Shown here: positions 1 through 8,125 of the stretch, piece after piece
Position numbering within the stretch: position 1 is the first letter of the stretch
How the letters are laid out: every line of letters begins with the position of its first letter
DNA from: Amycolatopsis oliviviridis
GTDB taxonomy: Bacteria > Actinomycetota > Actinomycetes > Mycobacteriales > Pseudonocardiaceae
Assembly (NCBI RefSeq): GCF_014654365.1
Contig: NZ_BNAY01000009.1
Location: 272,837-336,836, forward strand
Reading direction: 5' to 3'
Length of the DNA: 64,000 nt
Notes under the pieces: model-generated
Told to the model about the DNA's origin: nothing
Databases searched by the model: none
Seen by the model: the letters and a program-made list of their open reading frames with translations, nothing else
Program-made: the position numbers and the translations under genes

Positions 1-663
1 GGCAGCGGCCTGGCCGTTCCCGGGGCCATCAGCCGGGCGCACCGGGGCATCCTGTTCCTCGACGAGGTCTGCGAATTCGGCCCGGAACGGCTGGATTCGC
101 TGCGCACCGTCCTCGAAGAAGGCGAGGTCCGGATCGCGAGGGTCAAGGGTGCCGTGCGGTACCCGGCGCGCTTTCAACTGGTGCTGGCGACCAACCCCTG
201 TCCTTGCGCCCCGGCGAAGGACGCTGACTGCATCTGTTCGGCGTCCGCGCGAAGGCGGTACTTGGGCCGGCTGTCCGGACCACTACTCGATCGGGTGGAT
301 CTGCGGGTCCGGCTGCGGCCGCTTTCCGCGCTCAGCGCGCACCTGAGCGACCCGCCCGAAGCGTCCGAGACCGTCCGCGAGCGGGTGCTGGAGGCGCGCG
401 AACGAGCCGGGAAACGCTGGGCGGACCATGGCTGGACGGCGAACGCGGAGGTGCCCGGCCCGGCGTTGCGCCGCGAGTTCGCCCTGCCGCCGCAGGTCAC
501 GGCGTTGCTGGACCGCGCGCTGGAGCGGGGCGCGATCACCGCGCGCGGCGCGGACCGCTGCCTCCGCATCGCTTGGACGCTCGCCGATCTGAAGGGGGCC
601 GAAAGGCCGGAGGCGGACGAGGTCGCGGCGGCGTTGAACTTTCGAGAGAGGTCATCCGGATGA
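1..663 (+). CDS. comM: YifB/ComM family Mg chelatase-like ATPase, C-terminal part
   Basis: The 5' end lies outside the window; 220 residues are visible. They open at the Walker B region (GILFLDEV, about residues 17-24), followed by the sensor-like segment LVLATNPCPC and a Cys-rich stretch (CPCAP...CICS) that in this family precedes the arginine finger region (LSGPLLDRVDLRV). The C-terminal ~90 residues are the helical Mg_chelatase_C domain. ComM proteins are hexameric AAA+ helicases that promote branch migration during DNA uptake. The stop codon overlaps the dprA start (ATGA), so the two genes are translationally coupled, as in most actinobacteria. The usual DELPEF is DEVCEF here, a mild variation. 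Confidence 0.93.
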   Translation, partial: GSGLAVPGAISRAHRGILFLDEVCEFGPERLDSLRTVLEEGEVRIARVKGAVRYPARFQLVLATNPCPCAPAKDADCICSASARRRYLGRLSGPLLDRVDLRVRLRPLSALSAHLSDPPEASETVRERVLEARERAGKRWADHGWTANAEVPGPALRREFALPPQVTALLDRALERGAITARGADRCLRIAWTLADLKGAERPEADEVAAALNFRERSSG

Positions 664-1799
664 GTGAACTCGACGCCGATCGGATCGCGCGGTCGTATCT
701 CCTGCGCGTGGCCGAGCCCCCGGCGCCCGCCCTGGTCGGTTTCGTCGGCGAACACGGCCCGATCGCCGCCGCGGAACGGGTGTCGCGCGCGGATTGCCCG
801 CCGAAGGTGCGCGACGAGACGGCCGCGAGGCGAGCGCACGACTACGCCGAGCGAGATCTGGAGCGGGCGGCCGCGGGCGAGACCAGGCTCGTCATCCCGG
901 AAGACGACGAATGGCCGGCCTGGCCGCTGCTCTCGCTGGCCGTCGCGCAGAGCAGGGGCGTCTCCGGCGCGGCACCGCCGCTGGCGCTCTGGGTGCGCGG
1001 TCCGGCCAGGCTCGACGAGGCGGTCGACCAGGCGATCGCGATCGTCGGCGCCCGTGCGGCGACCGAGTACGGCGAGCACAACGCGGCCGAGCTGGGGTAT
1101 CACCTGGCGAGCCGCGGGATCCCGGTGTTCTCGGGGGCGGCGTACGGCATCGACGGTGCGGCCCACCGGGGCGCGCTGAGCGCGGACGGCACCACGGTCG
1201 CCCTGCTCGGCTGCGGGATCGACGCCGGGTACCCGGCGCAGCACTCGACCCTGTTGCGCACCATCGGGAAAACCGGCGCGGTGGTGAGCGAGTACCCGCC
1301 GGGCACCTCGCCCGCGAGGCATCGCTTCCTCGTCCGGAACAGGCTCATCGCCGCGCTCACGGAAGGGACCGTCGTGGTCGAGGCGGGCAGGCGCAGCGGT
1401 GCGCGGAACACCGCCGGTACGGCAGTGGCCCTCGGCAAGGTCGTGATGGCGATGCCGGGACCGGTCTCGTCGGGGATGTCCGCCGGCTGCCACGCGCTGA
1501 TCCGTGAAGGCGAGGCCACGCTGGTGACCTCGGTCGACGAGATCCTCGAGACCGCGGGACGGCTGGGACAAGCGGGCACGGATCCGCCGAAACCGCGCCG
1601 CCACACCGATCGGCTCGGTCCGGAGGCACTGCGAGTGCACGACGCGCTGTCCGAACGGTCGGCGAGGCCCGAGGAACGGATCGCCGCCGAATCCGGCGTC
1701 CCGGTCGAGCGCGTCCGCTCGCTGCTTCCCGAACTGGAACTAGATGGCTTCGCGGAAAGAAGTGACACAGGGTGGCGAAGACGGCCTGCCAAGACCTGA
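660..1799 (+). CDS. dprA: DNA processing protein DprA
   Basis: This 379-residue protein is a DprA/Smf Rossmann-fold protein that loads RecA onto incoming single-stranded DNA. Visible motifs are IAIVGARAATEYG (about 122-134), the strongly conserved FSGAAYGIDGAAHRGAL loop, and SEYPPGTSPARHRFLVRNR with the DNA-binding Arg/Phe residues. A C-terminal winged-helix segment (about 320-375) contains IAAESGVPVERVRSLLPELE. The start at 660 is chosen because it overlaps the comM stop and has GAGAGG just upstream; an open frame extends further back but inside comM. Its role in a mycelial actinomycete may be general recombination rather than competence. Confidence 0.95.
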   Translation: MSELDADRIARSYLLRVAEPPAPALVGFVGEHGPIAAAERVSRADCPPKVRDETAARRAHDYAERDLERAAAGETRLVIPEDDEWPAWPLLSLAVAQSRGVSGAAPPLALWVRGPARLDEAVDQAIAIVGARAATEYGEHNAAELGYHLASRGIPVFSGAAYGIDGAAHRGALSADGTTVALLGCGIDAGYPAQHSTLLRTIGKTGAVVSEYPPGTSPARHRFLVRNRLIAALTEGTVVVEAGRRSGARNTAGTAVALGKVVMAMPGPVSSGMSAGCHALIREGEATLVTSVDEILETAGRLGQAGTDPPKPRRHTDRLGPEALRVHDALSERSARPEERIAAESGVPVERVRSLLPELELDGFAERSDTGWRRRPAKT

Positions 1800-1904
1800 C
1801 TGGCCTACACCCGAGACGCCATCCCGGCACGATCCGACCACGGACACCGCAACAGGGCGCGGCGATGCTTGACCATCCGCCGTACATCGCGCAGCGTGAT
1901 CGGC

Positions 1905-2900
1905 ATGCCGTCGACCGAAGGTCCCCACGGCACGGGAAAACGCGCCCGCAGACCCGATCTGCGCGCCGCCCGTGCGGCGCTTCCGCAGCCTGCCCGGAAG
2001 CTGATCGACGACTACGAGCGGCACCTTTCCCTGGAGCGCGGGCTCTCCGCGCACACGGTGCGTGCCTATCTCGGCGATGTCGTGTCGCTGATGGGGTTCG
2101 TGGACGGGAACGGCGGCCGGTTCGAGGATCTCGACATCGGGACGCTGCGTGGCTGGCTGGCCAGGCAACGCGAAGAGGGGGCCAGCCGGACGACCCTGGC
2201 CAGGCGGGCGGCGGCGGCCCGCACCTTCACCGCGTGGGCCCACCGGGGCGGCGCGCTCGCGTCCGATCCGGGCGGGCGGCTGGTGGCGCCGCGCGCGCAC
2301 CGCAAGCTTCCCGGGGTCCTCCGCGCGGAACAGGCGAGCGAGGTCATGCGCTCCTCAGCCGCCGGTGCCGAACAGCGCGACCCGGTGGCCTTGAGGGACA
2401 GTGCCATCGTGGAACTGCTCTACGCCACCGGCGTGCGGGTCTCTGAGCTGTGCGGGCTGGACGTCGGCGACGTCGACTTCTCCCGCCGGGTCGTGCTTGT
2501 GCTGGGCAAGGGCGGCAAGGAACGCGTCGTGCCGTTCGGTGTCCCCGCCGAAACGGCTTTACGGGCGTGGCTGGACGAAGGCAGGGGCAAACTCGCCGCC
2601 GAACCGAAGGGAGCGGCCGAAGCCGCGCTCTTCCTGGGGGCGAGGGGAGGCAGGCTCGACCCGCGGGCGGCCCGCCGGGTCGTGCACGACGCCGTCGGCT
2701 CGGTTCCGGGCGCGAACGACATGGGGCCGCATGGCCTGAGGCATTCGGCGGCCACTCATCTGCTCGAAGGCGGTGCCGATCTTCGGAGCGTTCAGGAACT
2801 GCTTGGTCACGCTACGCTGGCCACAACGCAGCTCTACACTCATGTGACCGTCGATCGGCTGAAGGCGATCCACGACCGCGCGCACCCCCGGGCCCGATGA
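1905..2900 (+). CDS. xerC: Tyrosine recombinase XerC
   Basis: This 331-residue protein has an N-terminal SAM-like core-binding domain (LIDDYERHLSLERGLSAHTVRAYLGD) and a C-terminal catalytic domain. All catalytic residues are present: Arg in ATGVRVSELCGL (~178), Lys in GKGGKERVVPFG (~202), HGLRH (~276/279), and LGHATLATTQLYTH with His ~302 and nucleophile Tyr ~311. XerC with XerD resolves chromosome dimers at dif. The position between dprA and whiG is the usual actinomycete one, so this is a core gene and not a phage integrase. The start is uncertain: GTG 1896 and TTG 1869 are in frame, but codon use upstream of 1905 looks non-coding. Its stop overlaps an in-frame ATG (2897) of the whiG reading frame. 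Confidence 0.9.
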   Translation: MPSTEGPHGTGKRARRPDLRAARAALPQPARKLIDDYERHLSLERGLSAHTVRAYLGDVVSLMGFVDGNGGRFEDLDIGTLRGWLARQREEGASRTTLARRAAAARTFTAWAHRGGALASDPGGRLVAPRAHRKLPGVLRAEQASEVMRSSAAGAEQRDPVALRDSAIVELLYATGVRVSELCGLDVGDVDFSRRVVLVLGKGGKERVVPFGVPAETALRAWLDEGRGKLAAEPKGAAEAALFLGARGGRLDPRAARRVVHDAVGSVPGANDMGPHGLRHSAATHLLEGGADLRSVQELLGHATLATTQLYTHVTVDRLKAIHDRAHPRAR

Positions 2901-3007
2901 TGCCGGGGAGGACTCGGCAGGTGACCCGGCGGCCCGGACCGGCGGCGCACGCGCATCCGCACGAGCACGGAGAACACGCTGAGTCGCATGCTGAGAACGG
3001 CGGTCCG

Positions 3008-3856
3008 ATGACCGCCGACCCACATGTCACCGAAGCCGCCGGGAAACACAGTCCCGGCGGAAGCGGTCCTGCCGTCGCGCCCGGAGCGCGGACGGCCTAC
3101 GAGGTGGACGCCGGGATCCAGGCGTTGTGGCGGGAGTTCACCGAATCGCCGGACCAGATCGTGCGCGACAGGCTCGTCCTGCACTACGCCCCGCTCGTCA
3201 AATACGTCGCGGGCCGGGTCGGCACCGGCCTGCCGACCCACGTCGACGTCGGTGACCTGATCCAATCCGGGATCTTCGGCCTGGTCGACGCGATCGAGAA
3301 GTTCGAACCCGCCAGGGGCCTGCGGTTCGAGACCTACGCCATGCAGCGCATCCGGGGCGCGATCCTCGACGATCTCCGTTCCCAGGACTGGGTGCCCAGG
3401 GCGGTGCGCAGCAAGGCCCGCGAGGCCGAGCGCGCGCTGGAACGCCTCGGCGCCCGGCTGAACCGCACGCCGACCGACGCCGAACTGGCGGCCGAGCTCG
3501 AAATCAGCGTCGACGACCTGCGCGAGTTCTACGGCCAGCTGCAGCTGACCAGCGTCATCGCACTGGAAGACCTCGTCGCCGCCGGCAAGGACAGCGGCTC
3601 GCTGGTCGACACCCTGCCCGACGACGGGGCCGTCGACCCGGTGGCCGTCCTGGTCGACCAGGACAACCGCCGCCAGCTGGCGCAGGCGATCGCCCAGCTC
3701 ACCGAACGCGACCGGATCGTGGTCGGGCTCTACTACTTCGAGAGCCTGACACTCGCCGAGATCGGCAAGGTCCTCGGCGTCACCGAGTCCCGGGTCAGCC
3801 AGCTGCACACCCGCGCCGTCATGCGGCTGCGCGCGAAACTGGTCGAACAGACCTAG
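3008..3856 (+). CDS. whiG: RNA polymerase sigma factor WhiG/FliA family
   Basis: With this start the protein has 282 residues, close to Streptomyces WhiG. It shows region 2 (LHYAPLVKYVAGRV, DLIQSGIFGLVDAIEKFE, FETYAMQRIRGAILDDLRS), region 3 (RAVRSKAREAERALERL) and region 4 with the helix-turn-helix LTLAEIGKVLGVTESRVSQLH. WhiG commits aerial hyphae to sporulation and is usually held by an anti-sigma factor (RsiG with c-di-GMP in Streptomyces); no anti-sigma gene is visible here. In-frame ATGs at 2897 and 2900 overlap the xerC stop and would add 37 residues rich in His; the 3008 start is preferred from family length, but coupling could favour the longer form. Confidence 0.92.
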   Translation: MTADPHVTEAAGKHSPGGSGPAVAPGARTAYEVDAGIQALWREFTESPDQIVRDRLVLHYAPLVKYVAGRVGTGLPTHVDVGDLIQSGIFGLVDAIEKFEPARGLRFETYAMQRIRGAILDDLRSQDWVPRAVRSKAREAERALERLGARLNRTPTDAELAAELEISVDDLREFYGQLQLTSVIALEDLVAAGKDSGSLVDTLPDDGAVDPVAVLVDQDNRRQLAQAIAQLTERDRIVVGLYYFESLTLAEIGKVLGVTESRVSQLHTRAVMRLRAKLVEQT

Positions 3857-3904
3857 GCGCGCCCGGTCGTGAGGGGTGAGGACGGTTCTAACCGGCTTTA
3901 CCGC

Positions 3905-4513
3905 TCACGGGTCTCCTTCCCACGGTTTGAGGCGGATTTCGGACGGTTCGCCGATCAGCGCGAGCGGATCGACGTACTCCTCGCCCCGCCGGACACCGAA
4001 ATGCAGGCACGCCGGTCCGGGGCAGCCCGGATGGCCGGCGACGAGCGTTCCGAGCACCTGGCCGCGGTAAACCTGATCACCCACCGTCACCGTCGGGGCG
4101 AGTGGCAGGTACGTGGTGCGCAGGCCTCCTTCGTGATCGATCGAAACCACGCCGCGGCCCGCCACCTGCCCGGCGAACATCACCACGCCCTCGGCGGCCG
4201 CGAGCACGTTCGCGCCCGGCGCGGCGGCGAGGTCGACGCCCCGGTGACCGGGACCGTAAGGCGTCGACGGCGGCTCGAAGTACCTGGTGACGCTGGGTGC
4301 CGGCGAGAGCGGCCAGGAGAGGCGGCCTTGCGGGGAGGGCGCGCCTCTGGCCGTTCCCGGCATCGCCGAAGCGGTCAGGAGCGCGAGCACGGTCGCGAGG
4401 ATCGTGAGGCGGGCGAGGCGCCGGGGACGCCCCGGGCGGCGGTGCCTGCCGCCGGTGCGGTCGATCGCGAAGGAATGCCTGGTGACAGGGCGGGAACAGG
4501 ACGTCATCGTCAT
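3905..4513 (-). CDS. Secreted M23 (LytM) family protein, probably degenerate
   Basis: The 202-residue protein has a basic N-terminus and a signal peptide core (LTILATVLALLTASAMP, about 37-52), then a single LytM domain (about 60-190). The zinc motif GHRGVDL supplies His90 and Asp94. The second motif, normally HxH, reads ACLHFG, so the first His is Cys169 while His171 remains. Cys164 and Cys169 could form a disulfide. Family members at this position next to rpsB often have this form, so it may be an amidase activator or wall-binding protein rather than an active endopeptidase. It diverges from rpsB. ATG 4507 is an alternative start. The long open frame upstream is not supported by codon use. 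Confidence 0.85.
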   Translation of the reverse strand: MTMTSCSRPVTRHSFAIDRTGGRHRRPGRPRRLARLTILATVLALLTASAMPGTARGAPSPQGRLSWPLSPAPSVTRYFEPPSTPYGPGHRGVDLAAAPGANVLAAAEGVVMFAGQVAGRGVVSIDHEGGLRTTYLPLAPTVTVGDQVYRGQVLGTLVAGHPGCPGPACLHFGVRRGEEYVDPLALIGEPSEIRLKPWEGDP

Positions 4514-4895
4514 GTGTTCCAGCCTGGGGGCACGGCGTGGCGTGCGGGGCGCGCCGAAAGAATCTGTGGATAACCGAGCCGGTTGTGGACAACCCCTCTC
4601 ATCAGGGGCTGCCGGTGCGGTACCCGGTGGCGACAGGGAGTAGACTCTTTTGCGCGGTCCGCGGCAGCGGGCTGACTTCGCGTGCACGTGCGCGCTCCCG
4701 ATGGCCGATCTCCTCACGGAGGGTCAGGACAGCCGGGGGTACACGGTCCGGCGGTCCCTGGGGTCACTTCACTCCCGGGTCCGGGCCCGAGCATCTGCAC
4801 CAGGGCGATCGGCCACCCGGCCGAGAGCGACGAACCGAGCAAGCGCGTTCCGGCCCGGCCGGGCGCGCACGACACAGAAGAGGTTGATTCCGGCA
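4514..4895 (+). promoter_or_regulatory. M23-rpsB divergent control region and rpsB leader
   Basis: These 382 bases have no gene. From left to right they hold two DnaA-box-like 9-mers (4565-4573 and 4584-4592, listed separately) and a small hairpin with arms CCCCT/AGGGG around 4594-4609. A possible -10 TAGACT at 4641-4646 lacks a clear -35, and about 250 bases of GC-rich leader follow before rpsB. A long rpsB leader is compatible with autogenous control by S2, which is established for E. coli; I see no specific known motif here. Confidence 0.45.
4565..4592 (-). promoter_or_regulatory. Pair of DnaA-box 9-mers
   Basis: On the minus strand 4565-4573 reads TTATCCACA, the classical DnaA box, and 4584-4592 reads TTGTCCACA, the form favoured in actinomycete origins. 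They have the same orientation and are 19 bases apart start to start. The second is part of the palindrome GGTTGT-GG-ACAACC (4581-4594). Exact matches are seen; DnaA control of the rpsB region is inference. Confidence 0.5.
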
Positions 4896-5762
4896 ATGGC
4901 CGTCGTCACCATGAAGCAGCTGCTCGACAGCGGCGTGCACTTCGGGCACCAGACCCGTCGGTGGAACCCGAAGATGAAGCGCTACATCTTCACCGAGCGC
5001 AACGGCATCTACATCATCGACCTGCAGCAGACGCTGACGTACATCGACCGTGCGTTCGAGTTCATCAAGGAAACCGTCGCGCACGGCGGCACCATCATGT
5101 TCGTCGGCACGAAGAAGCAGGCTCAGGAAGCCATCGCCTCCGAGGCCTCGCGCGTGGGCATGCCCTACGTGAACCAGCGCTGGCTCGGCGGCATGCTGAC
5201 CAACTTCCAGACGGTGCACAAGCGTCTTCTCCGCCTGAAGGAGCTCGAGTCGCAGGAGCAGACCGGCGGCTTCGCGGGTCTGACCAAGCGCGAAATCCTC
5301 ACGCTCACCCGTGAGAAGGACAAGCTCGAGAAGACCCTCGGCGGTATCCGCGACATGGCCAAGGTGCCGAGCATCGTGTGGATCGTCGACACGAAGAAGG
5401 AGCACATCGCCGTCGGCGAGGCTCGCAAGCTGAACATCCCGGTCGTCGCGATCCTGGACACCAACTGCGATCCGGACGAGGTCGACTACCCGATCCCGGG
5501 TAACGACGACGCGATCCGTTCGGCCGCGCTGCTGACCAAGGTCGTGGCCGAGGCCGCCGCCGCCGGTCTGATGGCCCGCTCCAGCCGCAACGGTTCCTCC
5601 GCCGACGCCAAGCCCGAGGCGGGCGTCGCCACGGACGAGCCGCTGGCCGAGTGGGAGAAGGAGCTGCTCGCCGGCTCCGAGACCGCCGCCGCGGACGCCA
5701 AGGAAGCCGCCGCCGCGACCGGCGCCGAGGCCCCGGCCGAGCAGGCCACCGCCTCCTCCTGA
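4896..5762 (+). CDS. rpsB: 30S ribosomal protein S2
   Basis: A 288-residue uS2 protein. The start MAVVTMKQLLDSGVHFGHQT and the motifs RWNPKMKRYIFTERNGIYIIDL, MFVGTKKQAQEAI, NQRWLGGMLTNF and DTNCDPDEVDYPIPGNDDAIRS are diagnostic. The last ~55 residues form an Ala/Glu-rich acidic tail typical of actinobacterial S2. S2 is a late-binding protein of the small subunit, needed for S1 association and initiation. It is the first gene of the rpsB-tsf unit; an internal hairpin follows the stop. The chosen start has GAAGAGG about 15 bases upstream and matches the family N-terminus exactly. Confidence 0.98.
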   Translation: MAVVTMKQLLDSGVHFGHQTRRWNPKMKRYIFTERNGIYIIDLQQTLTYIDRAFEFIKETVAHGGTIMFVGTKKQAQEAIASEASRVGMPYVNQRWLGGMLTNFQTVHKRLLRLKELESQEQTGGFAGLTKREILTLTREKDKLEKTLGGIRDMAKVPSIVWIVDTKKEHIAVGEARKLNIPVVAILDTNCDPDEVDYPIPGNDDAIRSAALLTKVVAEAAAAGLMARSSRNGSSADAKPEAGVATDEPLAEWEKELLAGSETAAADAKEAAAATGAEAPAEQATASS

Positions 5763-5770
5763 TCCACCTG

Positions 5771-5802
5771 CCCGTGGGGCCGCCTCCGGGCGGCCCCACG
5801 GG
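5771..5802 (+). terminator. rpsB-tsf intergenic hairpin
   Basis: A perfect 14-bp stem (5771-5784 with 5789-5802) closed by a TCCG loop lies 8 bases after the rpsB stop and 51 bases before tsf. There is no T tract, so it is probably a partial terminator or mRNA 3'-end stabiliser that lowers tsf relative to rpsB, as the rpsB-tsf attenuator does in E. coli. Confidence 0.75.
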
Positions 5803-5853
5803 TGACTTCCCCAAAAGACTTCTCGTACCTGAAAAAGGACGGACACACCCACG

Positions 5854-6678
5854 ATGGCGAACTACACCGCCGCAGACGTGAAGCGTCTCCGGGAGCTGAC
5901 CGGCTCCGGCATGATGAACTGCAAGAAGGCGCTGGAGGAGAACGACGGCGACTTCGACAAGGCCGTCGAGTTCCTGCGCATCAAGGGCGCCAAGGACGTC
6001 GGCAAGCGCGCCGAGCGCGCCACCGCCGAGGGCCTCGTCGCCGGTGACGGCGGCGTGCTGATCGAGCTCGACTCCGAGACCGACTTCGTCGCGAAGAACG
6101 AGGACTTCCAGGCCCTCGCCGCGAAGATCGTCGAGGTCGCGAAGGCCGAGAAGACCAGCGATGTCGAGAAGCTGAAGGCCGCCTCGCTCGACGGCAAGAC
6201 CGTCGACGAGCAGGTCCAGGAGCTGGCCGCCCGTATCGGCGAGAAGCTCGAGCTGCGCCGTGTCGCCGCTTACGAGGGCACGACCACCACGTACCTGCAC
6301 CGTCGCGGTGCGGACCTTCCCCCCGCCGTCGGCGTGCTCATCGAGTACACCGGTGAGGGCGAGGCCGCCGCCGAGGCCGCTCGTGGCGCCGCCATGCAGG
6401 TCGCCGCGCTCAAGGCGAAGTACCTCACTCGTGAAGAGGTCCCGGCCGACATCGTCGAGAACGAGCGTCGCGTCGCCGAGGCGACCGCCCGCGAAGAGGG
6501 CAAGCCGGAGCAGGCCATGCCCAAGATCATCGAGGGCAAGGTCAACGCCTACTACAAGGACAACGTCCTGCTCGAGCAGCCGTCGGTCAAGGACAACAAG
6601 AAGACCGTCAAGGCCCTGCTCGACGAGGCCGGCGTGGCCGTGAGCCGGTTCGCCCGGTTCGAGGTCGGCCAGGCCTGA
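5854..6678 (+). CDS. tsf: Elongation factor Ts
   Basis: A 274-residue EF-Ts, the nucleotide exchange factor that recycles EF-Tu-GDP. The N-terminal UBA-like domain (1-50, RLRELTGSGMMNCKKALEE) carries the conserved TG.GMMDCK-type motif with Asn in place of Asp. The core holds the EF-Tu contact motif SETDFVAKNEDF (about 73-84). The C-terminal half includes the conserved V-A-A-L-K-A-K-Y-L stretch and the dimerisation region. It lies 91 bases downstream of rpsB, past the hairpin. Confidence 0.98.
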   Translation: MANYTAADVKRLRELTGSGMMNCKKALEENDGDFDKAVEFLRIKGAKDVGKRAERATAEGLVAGDGGVLIELDSETDFVAKNEDFQALAAKIVEVAKAEKTSDVEKLKAASLDGKTVDEQVQELAARIGEKLELRRVAAYEGTTTTYLHRRGADLPPAVGVLIEYTGEGEAAAEAARGAAMQVAALKAKYLTREEVPADIVENERRVAEATAREEGKPEQAMPKIIEGKVNAYYKDNVLLEQPSVKDNKKTVKALLDEAGVAVSRFARFEVGQA

Positions 6679-6705
6679 TCCAGGCGCGGAACACAAAGAA
6701 TCACC

Positions 6706-6744
6706 ACTGTGCCCCGTCTCCGTCCATCGGGGACGGGGCACAGT
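6706..6744 (+). terminator. Terminator after tsf
   Basis: A perfect 13-bp stem (6706-6718 with 6732-6744) with a 13-base loop that can add a few more pairs, 28 bases after the tsf stop and followed by CGGGTTT. It should separate rpsB-tsf from pyrH-frr-cdsA, at least partly. Confidence 0.75.
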
Positions 6745-6772
6745 CGGGTTTCAGAGCATTAGGGAGGGCGAC

Positions 6773-7516
6773 ATGGGTGTCCGGGTCGAAGGCGGATACC
6801 GGCGGGTGCTGCTGAAACTGGGCGGCGAGATGTTCGGCGGCGGTTCCATCGGGGTTGATCCGGATGTGGTGCACTCGGTCGCCCAGCAGATCGCCGACGT
6901 CGCACGCACGGGCGTGCAGATCGCCGTCGTGATCGGCGGCGGCAACTACTTCCGCGGCGCGGAACTGTCGCAGCGCGGCATGGACCGTGACCGCGCCGAC
7001 TACATGGCGATGCTCGGCACCGTCATGAACTGCCTGGCGCTGCAGGACTTCCTGGAGAAGGAGGGCCTGCCCACCCGGGTGCAGACCGCCATCACCATGG
7101 GGCAGGTCGCCGAGCCGTACATCCCGCGCCGCGCCGAGCGTCACCTGGAGAAGGGTCGCGTCGTCATCTTCGGCGCCGGGGTCGGCATGCCGTACTTCTC
7201 GACCGACACCGCCGCCGCGCAGCGCGCGCTCGAACTCGGCTGCGAAGCCGTCTTGATGGCGAAGGCCGTCGACGGCGTCTACACCGCGGACCCGAAGAGC
7301 GACCCGACCGCCGAGATGTTCCACGAGATCAGCCACCGCGAGGTGCTGGAACGGGACCTCAAGGTCGCCGACGCCACCGCGTTCAGCCTGTGCATGGACA
7401 ACAACATGCCGATCATCGTGTTCAATCTGCTCACCGAGGGGAACATCGCCCGTGCGGTCAGCGGTGAGAGGATCGGCACCCTGGTCGACACCCCCGCCGA
7501 CGGGGTGCCCGCGTAG
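6773..7516 (+). CDS. pyrH: UMP kinase
   Basis: A 247-residue amino-acid kinase family protein that phosphorylates UMP to UDP with ATP in pyrimidine nucleotide synthesis. The N-terminal RVLLKLGGEMFGG is the ATP/phosphate loop. VVIGGGNYFRG, the region DRDRADYMAMLGTVMN and GAGVGMPYFSTDTAAAQRA are the acceptor and nucleotide-binding parts, and VDGVYTADPK is the ATP-binding loop. The start is supported by AGGGAGG at 7-8 bases. It probably heads a unit with frr and cdsA. Confidence 0.98.
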   Translation: MGVRVEGGYRRVLLKLGGEMFGGGSIGVDPDVVHSVAQQIADVARTGVQIAVVIGGGNYFRGAELSQRGMDRDRADYMAMLGTVMNCLALQDFLEKEGLPTRVQTAITMGQVAEPYIPRRAERHLEKGRVVIFGAGVGMPYFSTDTAAAQRALELGCEAVLMAKAVDGVYTADPKSDPTAEMFHEISHREVLERDLKVADATAFSLCMDNNMPIIVFNLLTEGNIARAVSGERIGTLVDTPADGVPA

Positions 7517-7567
7517 TCCTGCTCTGATCTCCGTAATCGGTACGCATACACAACAACGGGAGTAGCC

Positions 7568-8125
7568 GTGATCGACGAGACCCTCCTCGACGCCGAGGAG
7601 AAGATGGAAAAAGCGGTGTCCGTCGCCAAGGAGGACCTGTCGTCGGTACGCACCGGCCGGGCCCACCCGGGGATGTTCTCGCGCGTTGTCGTCGACTACT
7701 ACGGCGCGCCGACCCCGCTGAACCAGCTGGCGGGCGTCAACATCCCCGAAGCCCGGATGGCGTTGATCAAGCCTTACGACCAGACCTCGCTGAACGCCAT
7801 CGAGAAGGCGATCCGCGAGTCGGACCTCGGGGTCAACCCGAGCAACGACGGCAACGTGATCCGCATCGTCATCCCGCAGCTCACCGAAGAGCGCCGCAAG
7901 GAGATGGTGAAGGTCGCCAAGTCCAAGGGTGAGGACGCCCGCGTCTCGATCCGCAGCGTGCGCCGCAAGGCCAAGGAAGAGCTGGACCGGATCAAGAAGG
8001 ACGGCGAGGCGGGCGAGGACGAGGTCGTCCACGCCGAGAAGGAACTGCAGAACCTCACCGACTCGTACACGCACAAGGTCGACGAGCTGGTGAAACACAA
8101 GGAAGCCGAGCTACTCGAGGTCTGA
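7568..8125 (+). CDS. frr: Ribosome recycling factor
   Basis: A 185-residue RRF, which with EF-G splits post-termination ribosomes. It starts at GTG with GGGAG 8 bases upstream. Diagnostic motifs are LSSVRTGRAHPGMFSRVVVDYYGAPTPL in two stretches, LIKPYDQTSL, and the C-terminal helical bundle LTEERRKEMVKVAKSKGEDARVSIRSVRRKAKEELDRIKKDG (quoted in parts). The last base of its stop is the first base of the cdsA start, indicating coupling. Confidence 0.98.
   Translation: MIDETLLDAEEKMEKAVSVAKEDLSSVRTGRAHPGMFSRVVVDYYGAPTPLNQLAGVNIPEARMALIKPYDQTSLNAIEKAIRESDLGVNPSNDGNVIRIVIPQLTEERRKEMVKVAKSKGEDARVSIRSVRRKAKEELDRIKKDGEAGEDEVVHAEKELQNLTDSYTHKVDELVKHKEAELLEV

Noticed and set aside
1905..2900. Tyrosine recombinase as sign of an integrated element
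   Set aside because: It lies in the conserved dprA-whiG slot and has XerC architecture; no att repeats or phage genes are near.
3857..3904. Terminator after whiG
   Set aside because: No stem of useful length found in the 48-base convergent gap.
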